A stretch of DNA of 64,000 bases from positions 214,092 to 278,091 of the forward strand of contig JBFXCK010000001.1 in NCBI GenBank assembly GCA_050182275.1, read 5' to 3'. Positions 1 through 8,022 of this stretch are shown piece by piece. Source of the DNA: JBFXCK01 sp050182275 (GTDB lineage: Bacteria; Pseudomonadota; Alphaproteobacteria; SHNJ01). Both the position numbers and the translations under genes were made by a program. The notes below the pieces were generated by a model. That model searched no databases and was not told where the DNA came from. It saw nothing but the letters and a program-made list of their open reading frames with translations. Each line of letters starts with the position of its first letter. Position 1 is the first letter of the stretch.

Positions 1-11
1 CGGCTTAAATT

Positions 12-413
12 ATGCGTCTTAAATATTGGCTATTTTTTTTATTTTTGGCTTATGCCATGCCGGCTCATGCGGCGCCGATGGGTGTAGCGGTCTTGCAAGG
101 CCTGGATAAGGTCACGGGCCGCATTACAACGCTCAATGCGCCCTTAAATGCGCCGGTTTATTTCGGCCGTCTGCAAGTCACAGTGCGGGCGTGCCACAAG
201 GCCCCGCCGGAAGAACGCCCGGAGGCCACCGCTTTCATTGAAGTCATCGATACCAAGCCCCGCCAGGAAGCGAAAAGAGACGATGGCAAGCCGGGCCCGA
301 TCGATTCGGTGTTTTCGGGTTGGATGTTCGCCTCCTCGCCTTCGATTTCGGCGATGGAGCATCCGGTTTATGATTTAAGCGTGATCGATTGCAAAAATCC
401 CAAAACCGATTGA
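12..413 (+). CDS. DUF2155 domain protein, secreted
   Basis: A 133-residue protein with an N-terminal signal peptide (hydrophobic residues 5-17, cleavage likely after AHA near residue 20). The remainder resembles the DUF2155 family of small alphaproteobacterial periplasmic proteins: a LDKVTGRI segment, then LQVTVRACHKAPPEERPEATAF, seen here only in part, then VFSGWMFASSPS before a final conserved Cys region (VIDCKNP). The family function is unknown. It lies tail to tail with aat, and the two coding regions overlap by 46 bases at their 3' ends. DUF2155 genes are commonly found next to aat in alphaproteobacteria, which supports the call. The start codon lies only 12 bases into the window, so any promoter is outside. 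Confidence 0.8.
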   Translation: MRLKYWLFFLFLAYAMPAHAAPMGVAVLQGLDKVTGRITTLNAPLNAPVYFGRLQVTVRACHKAPPEERPEATAFIEVIDTKPRQEAKRDDGKPGPIDSVFSGWMFASSPSISAMEHPVYDLSVIDCKNPKTD

Positions 414-1024
414 TCTTCGGGGTCGGGGCCGGCATCGAATTTCGCCGGAACTTGTAGGGCGCGCTCTAACAATACTCTGTATTCTTCGCGCGGAATTTCC
501 TTGGCGCCAAATTTTTCCAAATGTTTGGTAACAAATTGCGTATCCAGCAATAAAAAACCGCTGTTTTTAAGCCGCGCCACCAAATGCACCAAAGCCGTTT
601 TCGAAGCATCGGCGGCGCGTGAGAACATGCTCTCTCCAAAAAATGCGCCCTGCAGGGCCACGCCATATAACCCACCAACTAGCTTGCCTTCGCTATAGGC
701 CTCGACCGAATGGGCATAGCCCAGGCGGTGCAAATCCATATACAACTCGAAAATTTTGGGATTGATCCAAGTGTCGGGGCGTTTAGGCGTTGGTTCGGCG
801 CACAGCCGCACAACATCTTCAAAGCGCTGATCGCAGCGCACTTCAAAAACCCGCTGCTTAATGGTTTTTTGCAGGCTTTTGGGAATATGGAATTGATCGA
901 ACGGCAAAACGCCGCGGTTATCGGGATCGACCCAAAAAATTTCTTCTTCCCCGCGGCCCTCCGCCATCGGGAAATAGCCAATCATATAGGCTTGTAGAAC
1001 CAGCTCGGGAGTAATGGCGGTCAT
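368..1024 (-). CDS. aat: Leucyl/phenylalanyl-tRNA-protein transferase
   Basis: Transfers Leu or Phe from aminoacyl-tRNA to proteins with N-terminal Arg or Lys, marking them for ClpS/ClpAP degradation in the cytoplasm (N-degron pathway). The 218 residues match the family length. Typical segments are visible: YMIGYFPMAEG and IFWVDPDNRGVLP near the N-terminus, HSVEAYSEGKLVGGLYGVAL in the middle, then GAFFGESMFS and LLDTQF. It lies on the same strand as accB-accC, as in the common alphaproteobacterial accBC-aat arrangement, but is separated from accC by an opposite-strand gene at 1062-2036. Its 3' end overlaps the convergent DUF2155 gene. Confidence 0.95.
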   Translation of the reverse strand: MTAITPELVLQAYMIGYFPMAEGRGEEEIFWVDPDNRGVLPFDQFHIPKSLQKTIKQRVFEVRCDQRFEDVVRLCAEPTPKRPDTWINPKIFELYMDLHRLGYAHSVEAYSEGKLVGGLYGVALQGAFFGESMFSRAADASKTALVHLVARLKNSGFLLLDTQFVTKHLEKFGAKEIPREEYRVLLERALQVPAKFDAGPDPEDQSVLGFLQSITLKS

Positions 1025-1061
1025 CGTTTACTTTTAGGATACAATATGGTACACTCTATTC

Positions 1062-2036
1062 ATGCTTAAGGCGTTGAAATCCAAGCTTGATACTATCGCA
1101 TCAATTGGCCGTAGCGCCAAGTATTTGTGGGATACAAGGCATTCTTTGGGGCCCGGAACCCAAGATTTATTGCCCGAGGATTACGCCGAAATCGACGAAA
1201 GCCGCCAAAGGCTGGAACAAATTTTGGCCGATCCTAAAATCCGGCCACAAATTCAACTCATGGCGCAGATGTGGGATAAGGCGCTTTCCTTGCCTTACGA
1301 TAAATTCGCCGGATTCGCCGCTAAAAATATTCAAAACATTCAAGACTTGGCCAATATTTTCAGCCGGACATTGAATTTGCATCGTAAGAGCCTTATTGAA
1401 TTCGATCACCAAACGTCTAAATGGCAGGGTTCCTTTGATGAGGATAATAATACCGTTCGGCTTTCGCTTCGGGAGATTTATAAAAACGGAAGCTTTTTAG
1501 GGCTGGTTAGTACTTTGCGGCACGAACTTGCTCATGTGCGGGATGGCTACCGTCAACGCGATTATATGCGGCATAGAAGTGAAAAACAGAAGAAGGCCTT
1601 GCAGCACAGTGAAAAGGTACGGAATTTTTATCATACATTTAAATTTTTTAAATCGCTTTTTACCAAGGCAGGAATAGCGATAAGCTTAATAGCTATAGCG
1701 GCAATGGGCATAGCATCATCGGTTGTGGCAATGCCAGTGGTGATAATTGGCGCGATTTGTTGCGGGGCGGGGCTTATCTTTAGCCATCGCCTGCACGACC
1801 GATTTTACTATGGCAGTTATGAAGAGCGCCGGGCGCGACTGGCTGAACAAAAAGAAATTTTGGCTTTTTCCTCGCCTTTCCGGCGTTGTTTGGAAGAGGC
1901 CAACATTGATACGCGGCAAGCGCGGCAATATATTCAGCATGTTCCGGCGCGGGGAAATTTCCCTCATATTTCCGGGCAACGGCAAAGACGGCTTAATAAG
2001 TTGGCTAAAAAAACTGTAAGACAAATAGAACGCTGA
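1062..2036 (+). CDS. Putative membrane zinc metallopeptidase-like protein (HELAH), unrecognised family
   Basis: I do not recognise this 324-residue protein as a named family. It has an HExxH motif at residues 154-158 (LRHELAHVRDGY), the usual zinc-site signature of gluzincin-type peptidases. Two closely spaced hydrophobic segments follow at about residues 203-240 (AISLIAIAAMGIASSVVAM, then a Gly/Ala/Ile stretch). After them comes YEERRARLAEQKE, which could supply a third Glu ligand. The N-terminal 100 residues are helical and charged, and the C-terminus is very basic. No clear Shine-Dalgarno precedes the ATG. It sits between aat and accC on the opposite strand and ends 5 bases from the accC stop. 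Protease activity is inferred from the motif only. Confidence 0.5.
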   Translation: MLKALKSKLDTIASIGRSAKYLWDTRHSLGPGTQDLLPEDYAEIDESRQRLEQILADPKIRPQIQLMAQMWDKALSLPYDKFAGFAAKNIQNIQDLANIFSRTLNLHRKSLIEFDHQTSKWQGSFDEDNNTVRLSLREIYKNGSFLGLVSTLRHELAHVRDGYRQRDYMRHRSEKQKKALQHSEKVRNFYHTFKFFKSLFTKAGIAISLIAIAAMGIASSVVAMPVVIIGAICCGAGLIFSHRLHDRFYYGSYEERRARLAEQKEILAFSSPFRRCLEEANIDTRQARQYIQHVPARGNFPHISGQRQRRLNKLAKKTVRQIER

Positions 2037-2041
2037 TTGCT

Positions 2042-3400
2042 TTACGCCACTTTCTTTTCATTTATTTTCGCGACGAACTTTTCCAGCCAATGGATATCAT
2101 AATGGCCATCGATAAAATCGGAGGAGGCGATTAGGCGTTGATGCAGCGGGATGTTGGTTTCAATGCCGCTAATGACATATTCTTCTAAAGCGCGCCGCAA
2201 GCGCAGCAGGCATTCATTGCGGCTTTTGCCATGAACGATCAATTTTGAAATCATGCTGTCGTAATGCGGCGGAATGCGGTAGCCGCTGTAAAGCGCTGAA
2301 TCGACCCGGATGCCAAGGCCGCCCGGGGCGTGATAATCGGTGATTTTGCCAGGGGAGGGCATAAAGCTAAGCGGATTTTCGGCATTAATGCGGCATTCCA
2401 TCGAATGGCCTTCGAATGCCACATCTTCTTGTTTGAAACTTAAAGGCGCGCCCGAGGCAATGCGGATTTGCTCGCGCACTAAATCAATGCCGGTGATCAT
2501 CTCGGTGACAGGATGCTCGACCTGCACGCGGGTATTCATTTCGATGAAAAAGAATTCGCCGTCTTGATAGAGGAATTCAATTGTTCCTAAGCTGCGATAG
2601 CCCAATTTTTTCATGGCATTGGCGGCGACTTCGCCGATTTTTCTGCGCTCGGTTGCGTTCAAGGCGGGCGAGGGGGCCTCTTCAATTACTTTTTGATGGC
2701 GGCGCTGTAAGGAGCAGTCGCGTTCGCCCAAATGCACCACATTGCCGTGATGATCGCCGGCAATTTGAATTTCAATATGGCGCGGATGGCTTAAATAGCG
2801 CTCCATATAAACGGCGTCATTGCCGAAATTGGCCTTGGCTTCGCTCCGGGCGATGCTTAAGGCTTCGGATAACTCAGCCGCATCGCGGGCGACTTTCATG
2901 CCCTTGCCGCCGCCGCCGCTTGAAGCCTTAATCAAAATGGGGTAACCGATTTCGGCCGCCACTTTTTTAGCCGTTTCATCATCGGCAATTTCGCCTTTCG
3001 AGCCCGGAACGCAAGGAATGCCAAGTTCCAGCGCGGTTTTTTTGGCCTCGATCTTATCGCCCATGATGCGGATATGCTCTGGGGTCGGGCCGATAAAAAC
3101 AAAGCCATGATCAACCACCATCTCGGCGAATTTGGCGTTTTCCGATAAAAAGCCCAAGCCCGGATGAATGGCATCGGCGCCGGTGATCGAAGCGGCTGTC
3201 AGAATCGCCGGAATATTTAAATAACTGTCCTTGGAAGGGGGCGGGCCGATGCATACGCTTTCATCAGCCAGGCGCACATGCATGGCGTCGGCGTCGGCAG
3301 TTGAATGCACCGCTACCGTTCTAATTCCCATTTCTTTGCAAGCGCGGTGAATGCGCAAGGCAATTTCACCGCGATTAGCGATCAGGACTTTTTCAAACAT
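2042..3400 (-). CDS. accC: Acetyl-CoA carboxylase, biotin carboxylase subunit
   Basis: Carboxylates the biotin of AccB with ATP and bicarbonate, the first half-reaction of malonyl-CoA formation for fatty acid synthesis. The 452 residues match AccC. The N-terminal biotin-carboxylase domain (MFEKVLIANRGEIALRI) is followed by the ATP-grasp domain with the glycine-rich loop KASSGGGGKGMKVA, the ERDCSLQRRHQKVIEEAPSP catalytic segment, and EMNTRVQVEHPVTE. The C-terminal domain closes the protein. It is co-transcribed with accB, with two bases between the accB stop and the accC start. Confidence 0.97.
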   Translation of the reverse strand: MFEKVLIANRGEIALRIHRACKEMGIRTVAVHSTADADAMHVRLADESVCIGPPPSKDSYLNIPAILTAASITGADAIHPGLGFLSENAKFAEMVVDHGFVFIGPTPEHIRIMGDKIEAKKTALELGIPCVPGSKGEIADDETAKKVAAEIGYPILIKASSGGGGKGMKVARDAAELSEALSIARSEAKANFGNDAVYMERYLSHPRHIEIQIAGDHHGNVVHLGERDCSLQRRHQKVIEEAPSPALNATERRKIGEVAANAMKKLGYRSLGTIEFLYQDGEFFFIEMNTRVQVEHPVTEMITGIDLVREQIRIASGAPLSFKQEDVAFEGHSMECRINAENPLSFMPSPGKITDYHAPGGLGIRVDSALYSGYRIPPHYDSMISKLIVHGKSRNECLLRLRRALEEYVISGIETNIPLHQRLIASSDFIDGHYDIHWLEKFVAKINEKKVA

Positions 3401-3402
3401 CT

Positions 3403-3855
3403 TTATTCAATGATTAAAAGAGTTTCGCCAAACTCGACCGGCTGGCCTTCTTTAAACAGAATTTCTTTCACCGTTCCGCCTTTGGGCGCCGGAATCGGGT
3501 TCATCACCTTCATTGCTTCCACGATTAATAATGTCTGGCCGGTTTTCACCATATCGCCGGCTTTCACGAAAGCCGGATCGCCCGGCTTGGGCGAGGAATA
3601 GGCGGTGCCAACCATCGGCGATTTGACAGCACCCGGATGATCGGTGGTGTTAAGGGGGGCTGCCGGAGCGGTGGGGACGGTATTAGCCGGGGCCGGAAGG
3701 GCGGCAGGGGCCTGGACATAGGACATAGGCTGCCCGCCACGCGAGACACGAATTCTAACCCCTTCCGCTTCGCACTCGATTTCGGTTAGGTCGGAATCGT
3801 GTAACAGCTTGGCCAAACGCTTGATCTGGTTTTCATCAAATTTTTGATTCGACAT
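3403..3855 (-). CDS. accB: Acetyl-CoA carboxylase, biotin carboxyl carrier protein
   Basis: Carries carboxybiotin between biotin carboxylase and carboxyltransferase in acetyl-CoA carboxylase. The 150-residue protein has an N-terminal helical part (about 1-40), a Pro/Ala-rich linker (about 45-75) and a C-terminal biotinyl domain. The biotin lysine is in EAMKVMNPI, where the more usual form is EAMKMMN. It is first in the accB-accC pair on the minus strand. The accB start and the hppD start are divergent, and the gap between them holds a perfect palindrome near 3932-3950 whose owner could be either gene. Confidence 0.96.
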   Translation of the reverse strand: MSNQKFDENQIKRLAKLLHDSDLTEIECEAEGVRIRVSRGGQPMSYVQAPAALPAPANTVPTAPAAPLNTTDHPGAVKSPMVGTAYSSPKPGDPAFVKAGDMVKTGQTLLIVEAMKVMNPIPAPKGGTVKEILFKEGQPVEFGETLLIIE

Positions 3856-3931
3856 TACGAAATAAAATTCCCTATCTGTTTGCTCGACCAGTCTTACTGC
3901 CCGAAGTTAAGGTGCGAAGCAACCCCCGATT

Positions 3932-3950
3932 TTGCCTAAATTTTAGGCAA
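3932..3950. promoter_or_regulatory. Operator-like perfect palindrome upstream of the tyrosine-catabolism genes
   Basis: A perfect inverted repeat with 9-bp arms, TTGCCTAAA and TTTAGGCAA, around one central T. It lies about 75 bases before the preferred hppD start and about 80 bases before the divergent accB start. The symmetry and position suggest a binding site for a dimeric regulator of the hppD-hmgA-FAH-maiA cluster. Which regulator is unknown: no regulator gene is adjacent. Confidence 0.5.
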
Positions 3951-4024
3951 TCAGTGCTTTGGACTTGGTTTAAGTTATTGAGAGTGCTATGTTTTTGCGA
4001 ACTTATCTTTTAAGCGGAGATTCC

Positions 4025-5080
4025 ATGCCGCCGATTACTGCCACCAATCCGATGCAAACCGATGGTTTTGCGTTTATCGAATTCGCCAGCCCCGATCCAT
4101 TGGCCTTGGCGCAACTCTTCCGTCAATTGGGATTAACGCCTGTTGCGCGTCACCGCACCAAAGAGGTGATGCTGTTCAAACAGGGCGATATTCATTTCTT
4201 TCTCAATGAAACCCGTAACAGCTTTGCCAGTAGTTTTGCCGATCAACATGGCCCCTCGATTTGCGCCATGGGCTTTCGCGTTAAAGACGCCGCCTTCGCG
4301 CATAAGCGCTCTTTGGAATTGGGCGCCAGCAATTTCGCGCCAAAAGATTCCGAATGGCTGAATGCGCCCGCGATTATGGGCATTGGCGACAGCTTGCTTT
4401 ATTTCATCGATCACTATGGGCCGAAGGGCAATTTTTATGATGCCGATTTTGTTCCCCTATCTTCACCCCCTGCACCTTCAACCGGCCTTAAGATCATCGA
4501 TCACTTAACGCATAATGTGCAAAAGGGGCGGATGGATCATTGGGCTGGGTTTTACGAGCGGCTGTTTAATTTCAAGCAAATCCGCTATTTCGATATTAAG
4601 GGCGAACATACCGGCTTGGTAAGCCGGGCGATGACTTCTCCTTGCGGTAAAATCCGCATTCCGATTAATGAATCAAGCGATGATAAATCGCAAATCGCCG
4701 AATATCTCGAGCAATATAAGGGCGAGGGCATTCAGCATGTGGCGCTGGATAGCGGCGATATTTATCAAACCGTCGAGGCTTTGCGCAAAGGCGGCATGAG
4801 CTTCATGGATGTGCCGGAAACTTATTACGAAGCGATCGAGGCGCGCCTTCCCGGCCACGGCGAAGACATTCCCCGCATGCGCAAAAATAAGATTTTGATC
4901 GATGGTGTTTCCGAAAAAAATGAACTGCTTTTGCAAATTTTCACCAACACCGTGATTGGCCCGATTTTTTTTGAAATTATCCAGCGCAAAGGCAATCAAG
5001 GTTTTGGCGAAGGTAATTTCCAGGCATTGTTCGAGGCGATCGAGCGCGATCAGATTAAACGCGGCGTATTGAAAACCTAA
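4025..5080 (+). CDS. hppD: 4-hydroxyphenylpyruvate dioxygenase
   Basis: Non-haem Fe(II) dioxygenase that converts 4-hydroxyphenylpyruvate to homogentisate in tyrosine breakdown. It has two vicinal-oxygen-chelate halves. The iron ligands expected for the family are visible in the C-terminal half: His in IDHLTHNV, His in GIQHVALDSGDI, and Glu in FFEIIQRKG. I prefer the ATG at 4025 (MPPITATNPMQTDG) over one 36 bases upstream, because GCGGAGA sits just before it. The product is about 351 residues, normal for the family. It is first in a four-gene catabolic cluster with hmgA, a fumarylacetoacetase and maiA. Confidence 0.95.
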   Translation: MPPITATNPMQTDGFAFIEFASPDPLALAQLFRQLGLTPVARHRTKEVMLFKQGDIHFFLNETRNSFASSFADQHGPSICAMGFRVKDAAFAHKRSLELGASNFAPKDSEWLNAPAIMGIGDSLLYFIDHYGPKGNFYDADFVPLSSPPAPSTGLKIIDHLTHNVQKGRMDHWAGFYERLFNFKQIRYFDIKGEHTGLVSRAMTSPCGKIRIPINESSDDKSQIAEYLEQYKGEGIQHVALDSGDIYQTVEALRKGGMSFMDVPETYYEAIEARLPGHGEDIPRMRKNKILIDGVSEKNELLLQIFTNTVIGPIFFEIIQRKGNQGFGEGNFQALFEAIERDQIKRGVLKT

Positions 5081-5200
5081 GCTCATGGTGAGCTTAGTCG
5101 AACCATCCTTCGACCCACCTACGCTAAAGCTTCGGTGGGCGAATTGATAAACTCCTAGTCCTCCGTAGCCTTGGCGTAGGAGGACAAGCTCAGGATGAGC
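5081..5200. repeat. Composite palindromic repeat element between hppD and hmgA
   Basis: This 120-bp stretch is almost entirely palindromic. The outer 15-nt arms are GCTCATGGTGAGCTT at 5081 and AAGCTCAGGATGAGC ending at 5200, complementary except for two central positions. Inside are GTCGAA/TTCGAC, CCCACC/GGTGGG (5114-5139), and GTCCTCC/GGAGGAC (5158-5185) enclosing GTAGCC-TT-GGCGTA. It starts directly after the hppD stop and ends 20 bases before hmgA. It looks like a dispersed intergenic repeat, transcribed within the operon, that could fold in RNA. Confidence 0.75.
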
Positions 5201-5220
5201 ATATTGAGAAAGAGGTCATT

Positions 5221-6366
5221 ATGAAATCAGCCAATTGGATTTCGATTCCGAAAGTGGAAGGTGAATCATCCTCCCAGGCGCATGCCGATTTGCCGGAAGG
5301 CACTTTTGAACGCGAATTGGGCAAGGAAGGTTTCTTTGGCCCGGCTACGCACATGTACCACACCCATCCGCCTACAGGCTGGAGCAATTGGGAAGGCAAT
5401 TTGCGCCCGCGCGCATTCGATTTGAACAAGGCGCATCAATTTGTTGATTCGCCCTGGGCCGCGACCGCCGTATTAAGCAACGCCCATGTGCAATTCCGCC
5501 TGTGGCGCACGCAGCGTTCAATGGAAATTTTGGCCCGCAATGGCGATGGCGATGAATTAATTTTCGTGCATGAAGGCAAGGGCGAATTATTTTGTGATTA
5601 CGGCCATTTATCCTTTTCACCGGGCGACTACATCATGCTGCCGCGCGGCACCATGTGGCGCATTGAATGCGCCGAGCCTTGCTTCTTTTTATTGATCGAG
5701 GCCACCAACAGCTCTTATCAATTGCCCGAGCGCGGGCTGGTCGGCCAGCATGCGATTTTCGATCCGGCTGCGCTGAAAACGCCGAAAATCGATGACATGT
5801 TCAAGGCGCAAAGCAAGCGCGCCGGCACCTATAAGGTCGCCATCAAGCGGCGCGGTGCTATTTCAACCGTGACTTTCCCCTTTAATCCGTTAGATGCGAT
5901 TGGCTGGCACGGCACTTTATCGCCCGTGCAAATTAATTGGCGCGAATTCCGCCCGCTGATGAGCCACCGTCAGCATTTGCCGCCCTCCGCCCACACTACT
6001 TTCGTCGCCAACCGTTTTGTGGTTTGCACTTTCGTACCACGCCCCTTTGAAAGCGATGAGGGAGCGCTTAAAGTTCCCTTTTTCCACAATAATGATGATT
6101 TTGATGAAGTGCTGTTCTATCACCAAGGAAATTTTTTCAGCCGCGATAATATTAAGCCCGGCATGCTAACCCTGCATCCGTGCGGTTTTACCCACGGGCC
6201 CCATCCTAAGGCCTTGCAAAACGCCTTCAAAATGCCGAAGGAAGACACCGATGAAGTCGCGGTCATGCTCGATACGCGCGATGCCCTTGATGTCGCCGCC
6301 GCCATTCAAAATACCGAATGGCCGGGTTATGTCGATTCCTGGAAAACGCCGGTGGAGAAGAAATAG
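5221..6366 (+). CDS. hmgA: Homogentisate 1,2-dioxygenase
   Basis: Opens the homogentisate ring to maleylacetoacetate using Fe(II) and O2. At 381 residues it is shorter than the roughly 430-residue well-studied enzymes. It carries recognisable family segments: THMYHTHPPTGWSNWEG near residue 45, a cupin-like centre (EGKGELFCDYGHLSFSPGDY), FFHNNDDFDEVLFYHQGNF, and LHPCGFTHGPHPKA, which should hold the metal ligands. The start is preceded by GAGAAAGAGG. It follows hppD after the palindromic repeat, and its TAG overlaps the GTG of the next gene by one base. Confidence 0.92.
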   Translation: MKSANWISIPKVEGESSSQAHADLPEGTFERELGKEGFFGPATHMYHTHPPTGWSNWEGNLRPRAFDLNKAHQFVDSPWAATAVLSNAHVQFRLWRTQRSMEILARNGDGDELIFVHEGKGELFCDYGHLSFSPGDYIMLPRGTMWRIECAEPCFFLLIEATNSSYQLPERGLVGQHAIFDPAALKTPKIDDMFKAQSKRAGTYKVAIKRRGAISTVTFPFNPLDAIGWHGTLSPVQINWREFRPLMSHRQHLPPSAHTTFVANRFVVCTFVPRPFESDEGALKVPFFHNNDDFDEVLFYHQGNFFSRDNIKPGMLTLHPCGFTHGPHPKALQNAFKMPKEDTDEVAVMLDTRDALDVAAAIQNTEWPGYVDSWKTPVEKK

Positions 6367-7367
6367 TGAAACTCGCAACATTGCGTGAAGGCGGGCGGGA
6401 TGGGACTTTGATCGTGATCGATCAATTTGGTGATCGCGGCGTTAAGGTGCCGGATATTGCGCCGACCTTGCAGGCGGCGCTCGATGATTGGGCGCATAAG
6501 GAATCGCAATTGCGCAGCGTCTACCGCCTGCTGAATCAAGGCAAGGCGCCCGAGGCTTTTGCTTTGAATATTCAGCAATTGGCGGCATCCCTGCCGCGGG
6601 CTTATCAATTTCTGGATGGCAGCGCCTATTTGCCGCATGTCGAGCGCGTGCGAAAGGCGCGTGGGGCCGATATGCCGCCCAGCATGTTGACCGATCCGTT
6701 AATGTATCAAGGGGTCAGCGATCATTTTTTAGCGCCAACCGATCCGATTACAATTATCAGCGAAGAACATGGGGCCGATTTCGAAGCCGAAGTCGCCGTC
6801 ATTACCGATGATGTGCCGATGGGCATAAGCCCTGAGATTGCGCGGGAACATATTAAGCTGATTTGCCTGATCAACGATGTGAGTTTGCGCTATCTAGCGC
6901 CCGATGAATTGGCTAAGGGTTTTGGCTTTTTGCATGCCAAGCCGGCCAGCGCTATGACACCTTCTGTCATCACGCCCGATGAATTGGGCGAGGCGTGGGA
7001 TGGCGGTAAAATTCTTTTGCCGGTCACCGTTAAATGGAATGGCGAAATTTTCGGCCAGCCCAATGCGGGGAAAGATATGCAATTCGATTTCGGGCAATTG
7101 ATCGCGCACGCCGCAAAAACCCGGGATTTAAAGGCCGGCACTCTTATTGGCGGCGGCACGGTTTCAAATGCGGATATGAGCCATGGCTTTGCCTGCATCG
7201 CTGAAAAACGCATTGTCGAGAAATTGGAAAAAGGCAAGGCCGAGACCGGCTTTTTGAAGGCGGGCGATAAGGTGCGCATCGAAATGCTGGATGAAAGCGG
7301 GCATTCGGTGTTCGGGCCGATCGACCAGCGGGTCAGGCTTTATCAAAGGGTAGAAGATGCAGCTTAA
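6366..7367 (+). CDS. Fumarylacetoacetate hydrolase family protein
   Basis: Probably fumarylacetoacetase, which splits fumarylacetoacetate to fumarate and acetoacetate, the last step of tyrosine breakdown. The start is taken as GTG at 6366 (VKLATLREGGRDG), sharing one base with the hmgA stop and preceded by GGAGAAG; the upstream in-frame ATG lies inside hmgA. The product is about 333 residues. The FAH-fold acidic metal ligands appear as EEHGADFEAEVAVITDDVP, followed by FLHAKPASAMTPS and GTLIGGGTVSNAD. Membership of the FAH superfamily is clear. The precise substrate is inferred from hppD, hmgA and maiA beside it. Confidence 0.88.
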   Translation: MKLATLREGGRDGTLIVIDQFGDRGVKVPDIAPTLQAALDDWAHKESQLRSVYRLLNQGKAPEAFALNIQQLAASLPRAYQFLDGSAYLPHVERVRKARGADMPPSMLTDPLMYQGVSDHFLAPTDPITIISEEHGADFEAEVAVITDDVPMGISPEIAREHIKLICLINDVSLRYLAPDELAKGFGFLHAKPASAMTPSVITPDELGEAWDGGKILLPVTVKWNGEIFGQPNAGKDMQFDFGQLIAHAAKTRDLKAGTLIGGGTVSNADMSHGFACIAEKRIVEKLEKGKAETGFLKAGDKVRIEMLDESGHSVFGPIDQRVRLYQRVEDAA

Positions 7368-8022
7368 ACTTTACAGCTATTGGCGCTCCTCTTCTTCCTA
7401 CCGGGTTAGAATTGCGCTGAATATTAAAGAAATTAAATATGAAATAATTCCGGTCAATTTATTGAAGAATGAAAATACGGCCGAGGAATACCGCAGATTA
7501 AATCCGCAAGGCCTGGTGCCAACTTTGGTGGTGGGCGGCAATCAAATCCTAACCCAATCTTTGGCGATTATCGAATATTTGGAAGAAATAAAACCGGTGC
7601 CGCCTTTGCTTCCCGCCGATAGCTGGGCGCGCGCCAAAATCCGCCAAATCGCGCAATTAATTTCAAGCGATATTCATCCGCTCAATAATTTAGGCCCGTT
7701 AAGTTATTTGACCGAAAAATTGGGTGTGACTGAGGAACAGAAGCAAAAATGGTATCATTATTGGGTACGCCAGGGTTTTGGCGCGATTGAACAATTATTG
7801 ATGCAACTGAAATCGGAAGATTTTTGTTATGGCAATCAGCCCAGCATCGCCGATATTTGCCTCATTCCCCAAGTATATAATGCCGAGCGTTTTAAGGTTG
7901 ATTTAAAACCTTACCCCGCCATCCGGCGCATCGCCAAGCATTGCAATGAATTGCCGGCCTTTAAGGCTGCACATCCAAGCGCGCAATCTGATGCCGCTAT
8001 TGCTGCGCCGCAGGCGGGATAG
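7357..8022 (+). CDS. maiA: Maleylacetoacetate isomerase (zeta-class glutathione transferase)
   Basis: Isomerises maleylacetoacetate to fumarylacetoacetate with glutathione as cofactor. The thioredoxin-like N-terminal domain has the zeta-class catalytic motif in YWRSSSSYRVRIALN, followed by NPQGLVPTLV and a helical C-terminal domain. At 221 residues it has the family length. Translation starts 11 bases before the end of the fumarylacetoacetase gene, so the two are probably coupled. The 3' end overlaps the convergent DsbA-like gene by 26 bases. Confidence 0.94.
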   Translation: MQLKLYSYWRSSSSYRVRIALNIKEIKYEIIPVNLLKNENTAEEYRRLNPQGLVPTLVVGGNQILTQSLAIIEYLEEIKPVPPLLPADSWARAKIRQIAQLISSDIHPLNNLGPLSYLTEKLGVTEEQKQKWYHYWVRQGFGAIEQLLMQLKSEDFCYGNQPSIADICLIPQVYNAERFKVDLKPYPAIRRIAKHCNELPAFKAAHPSAQSDAAIAAPQAG

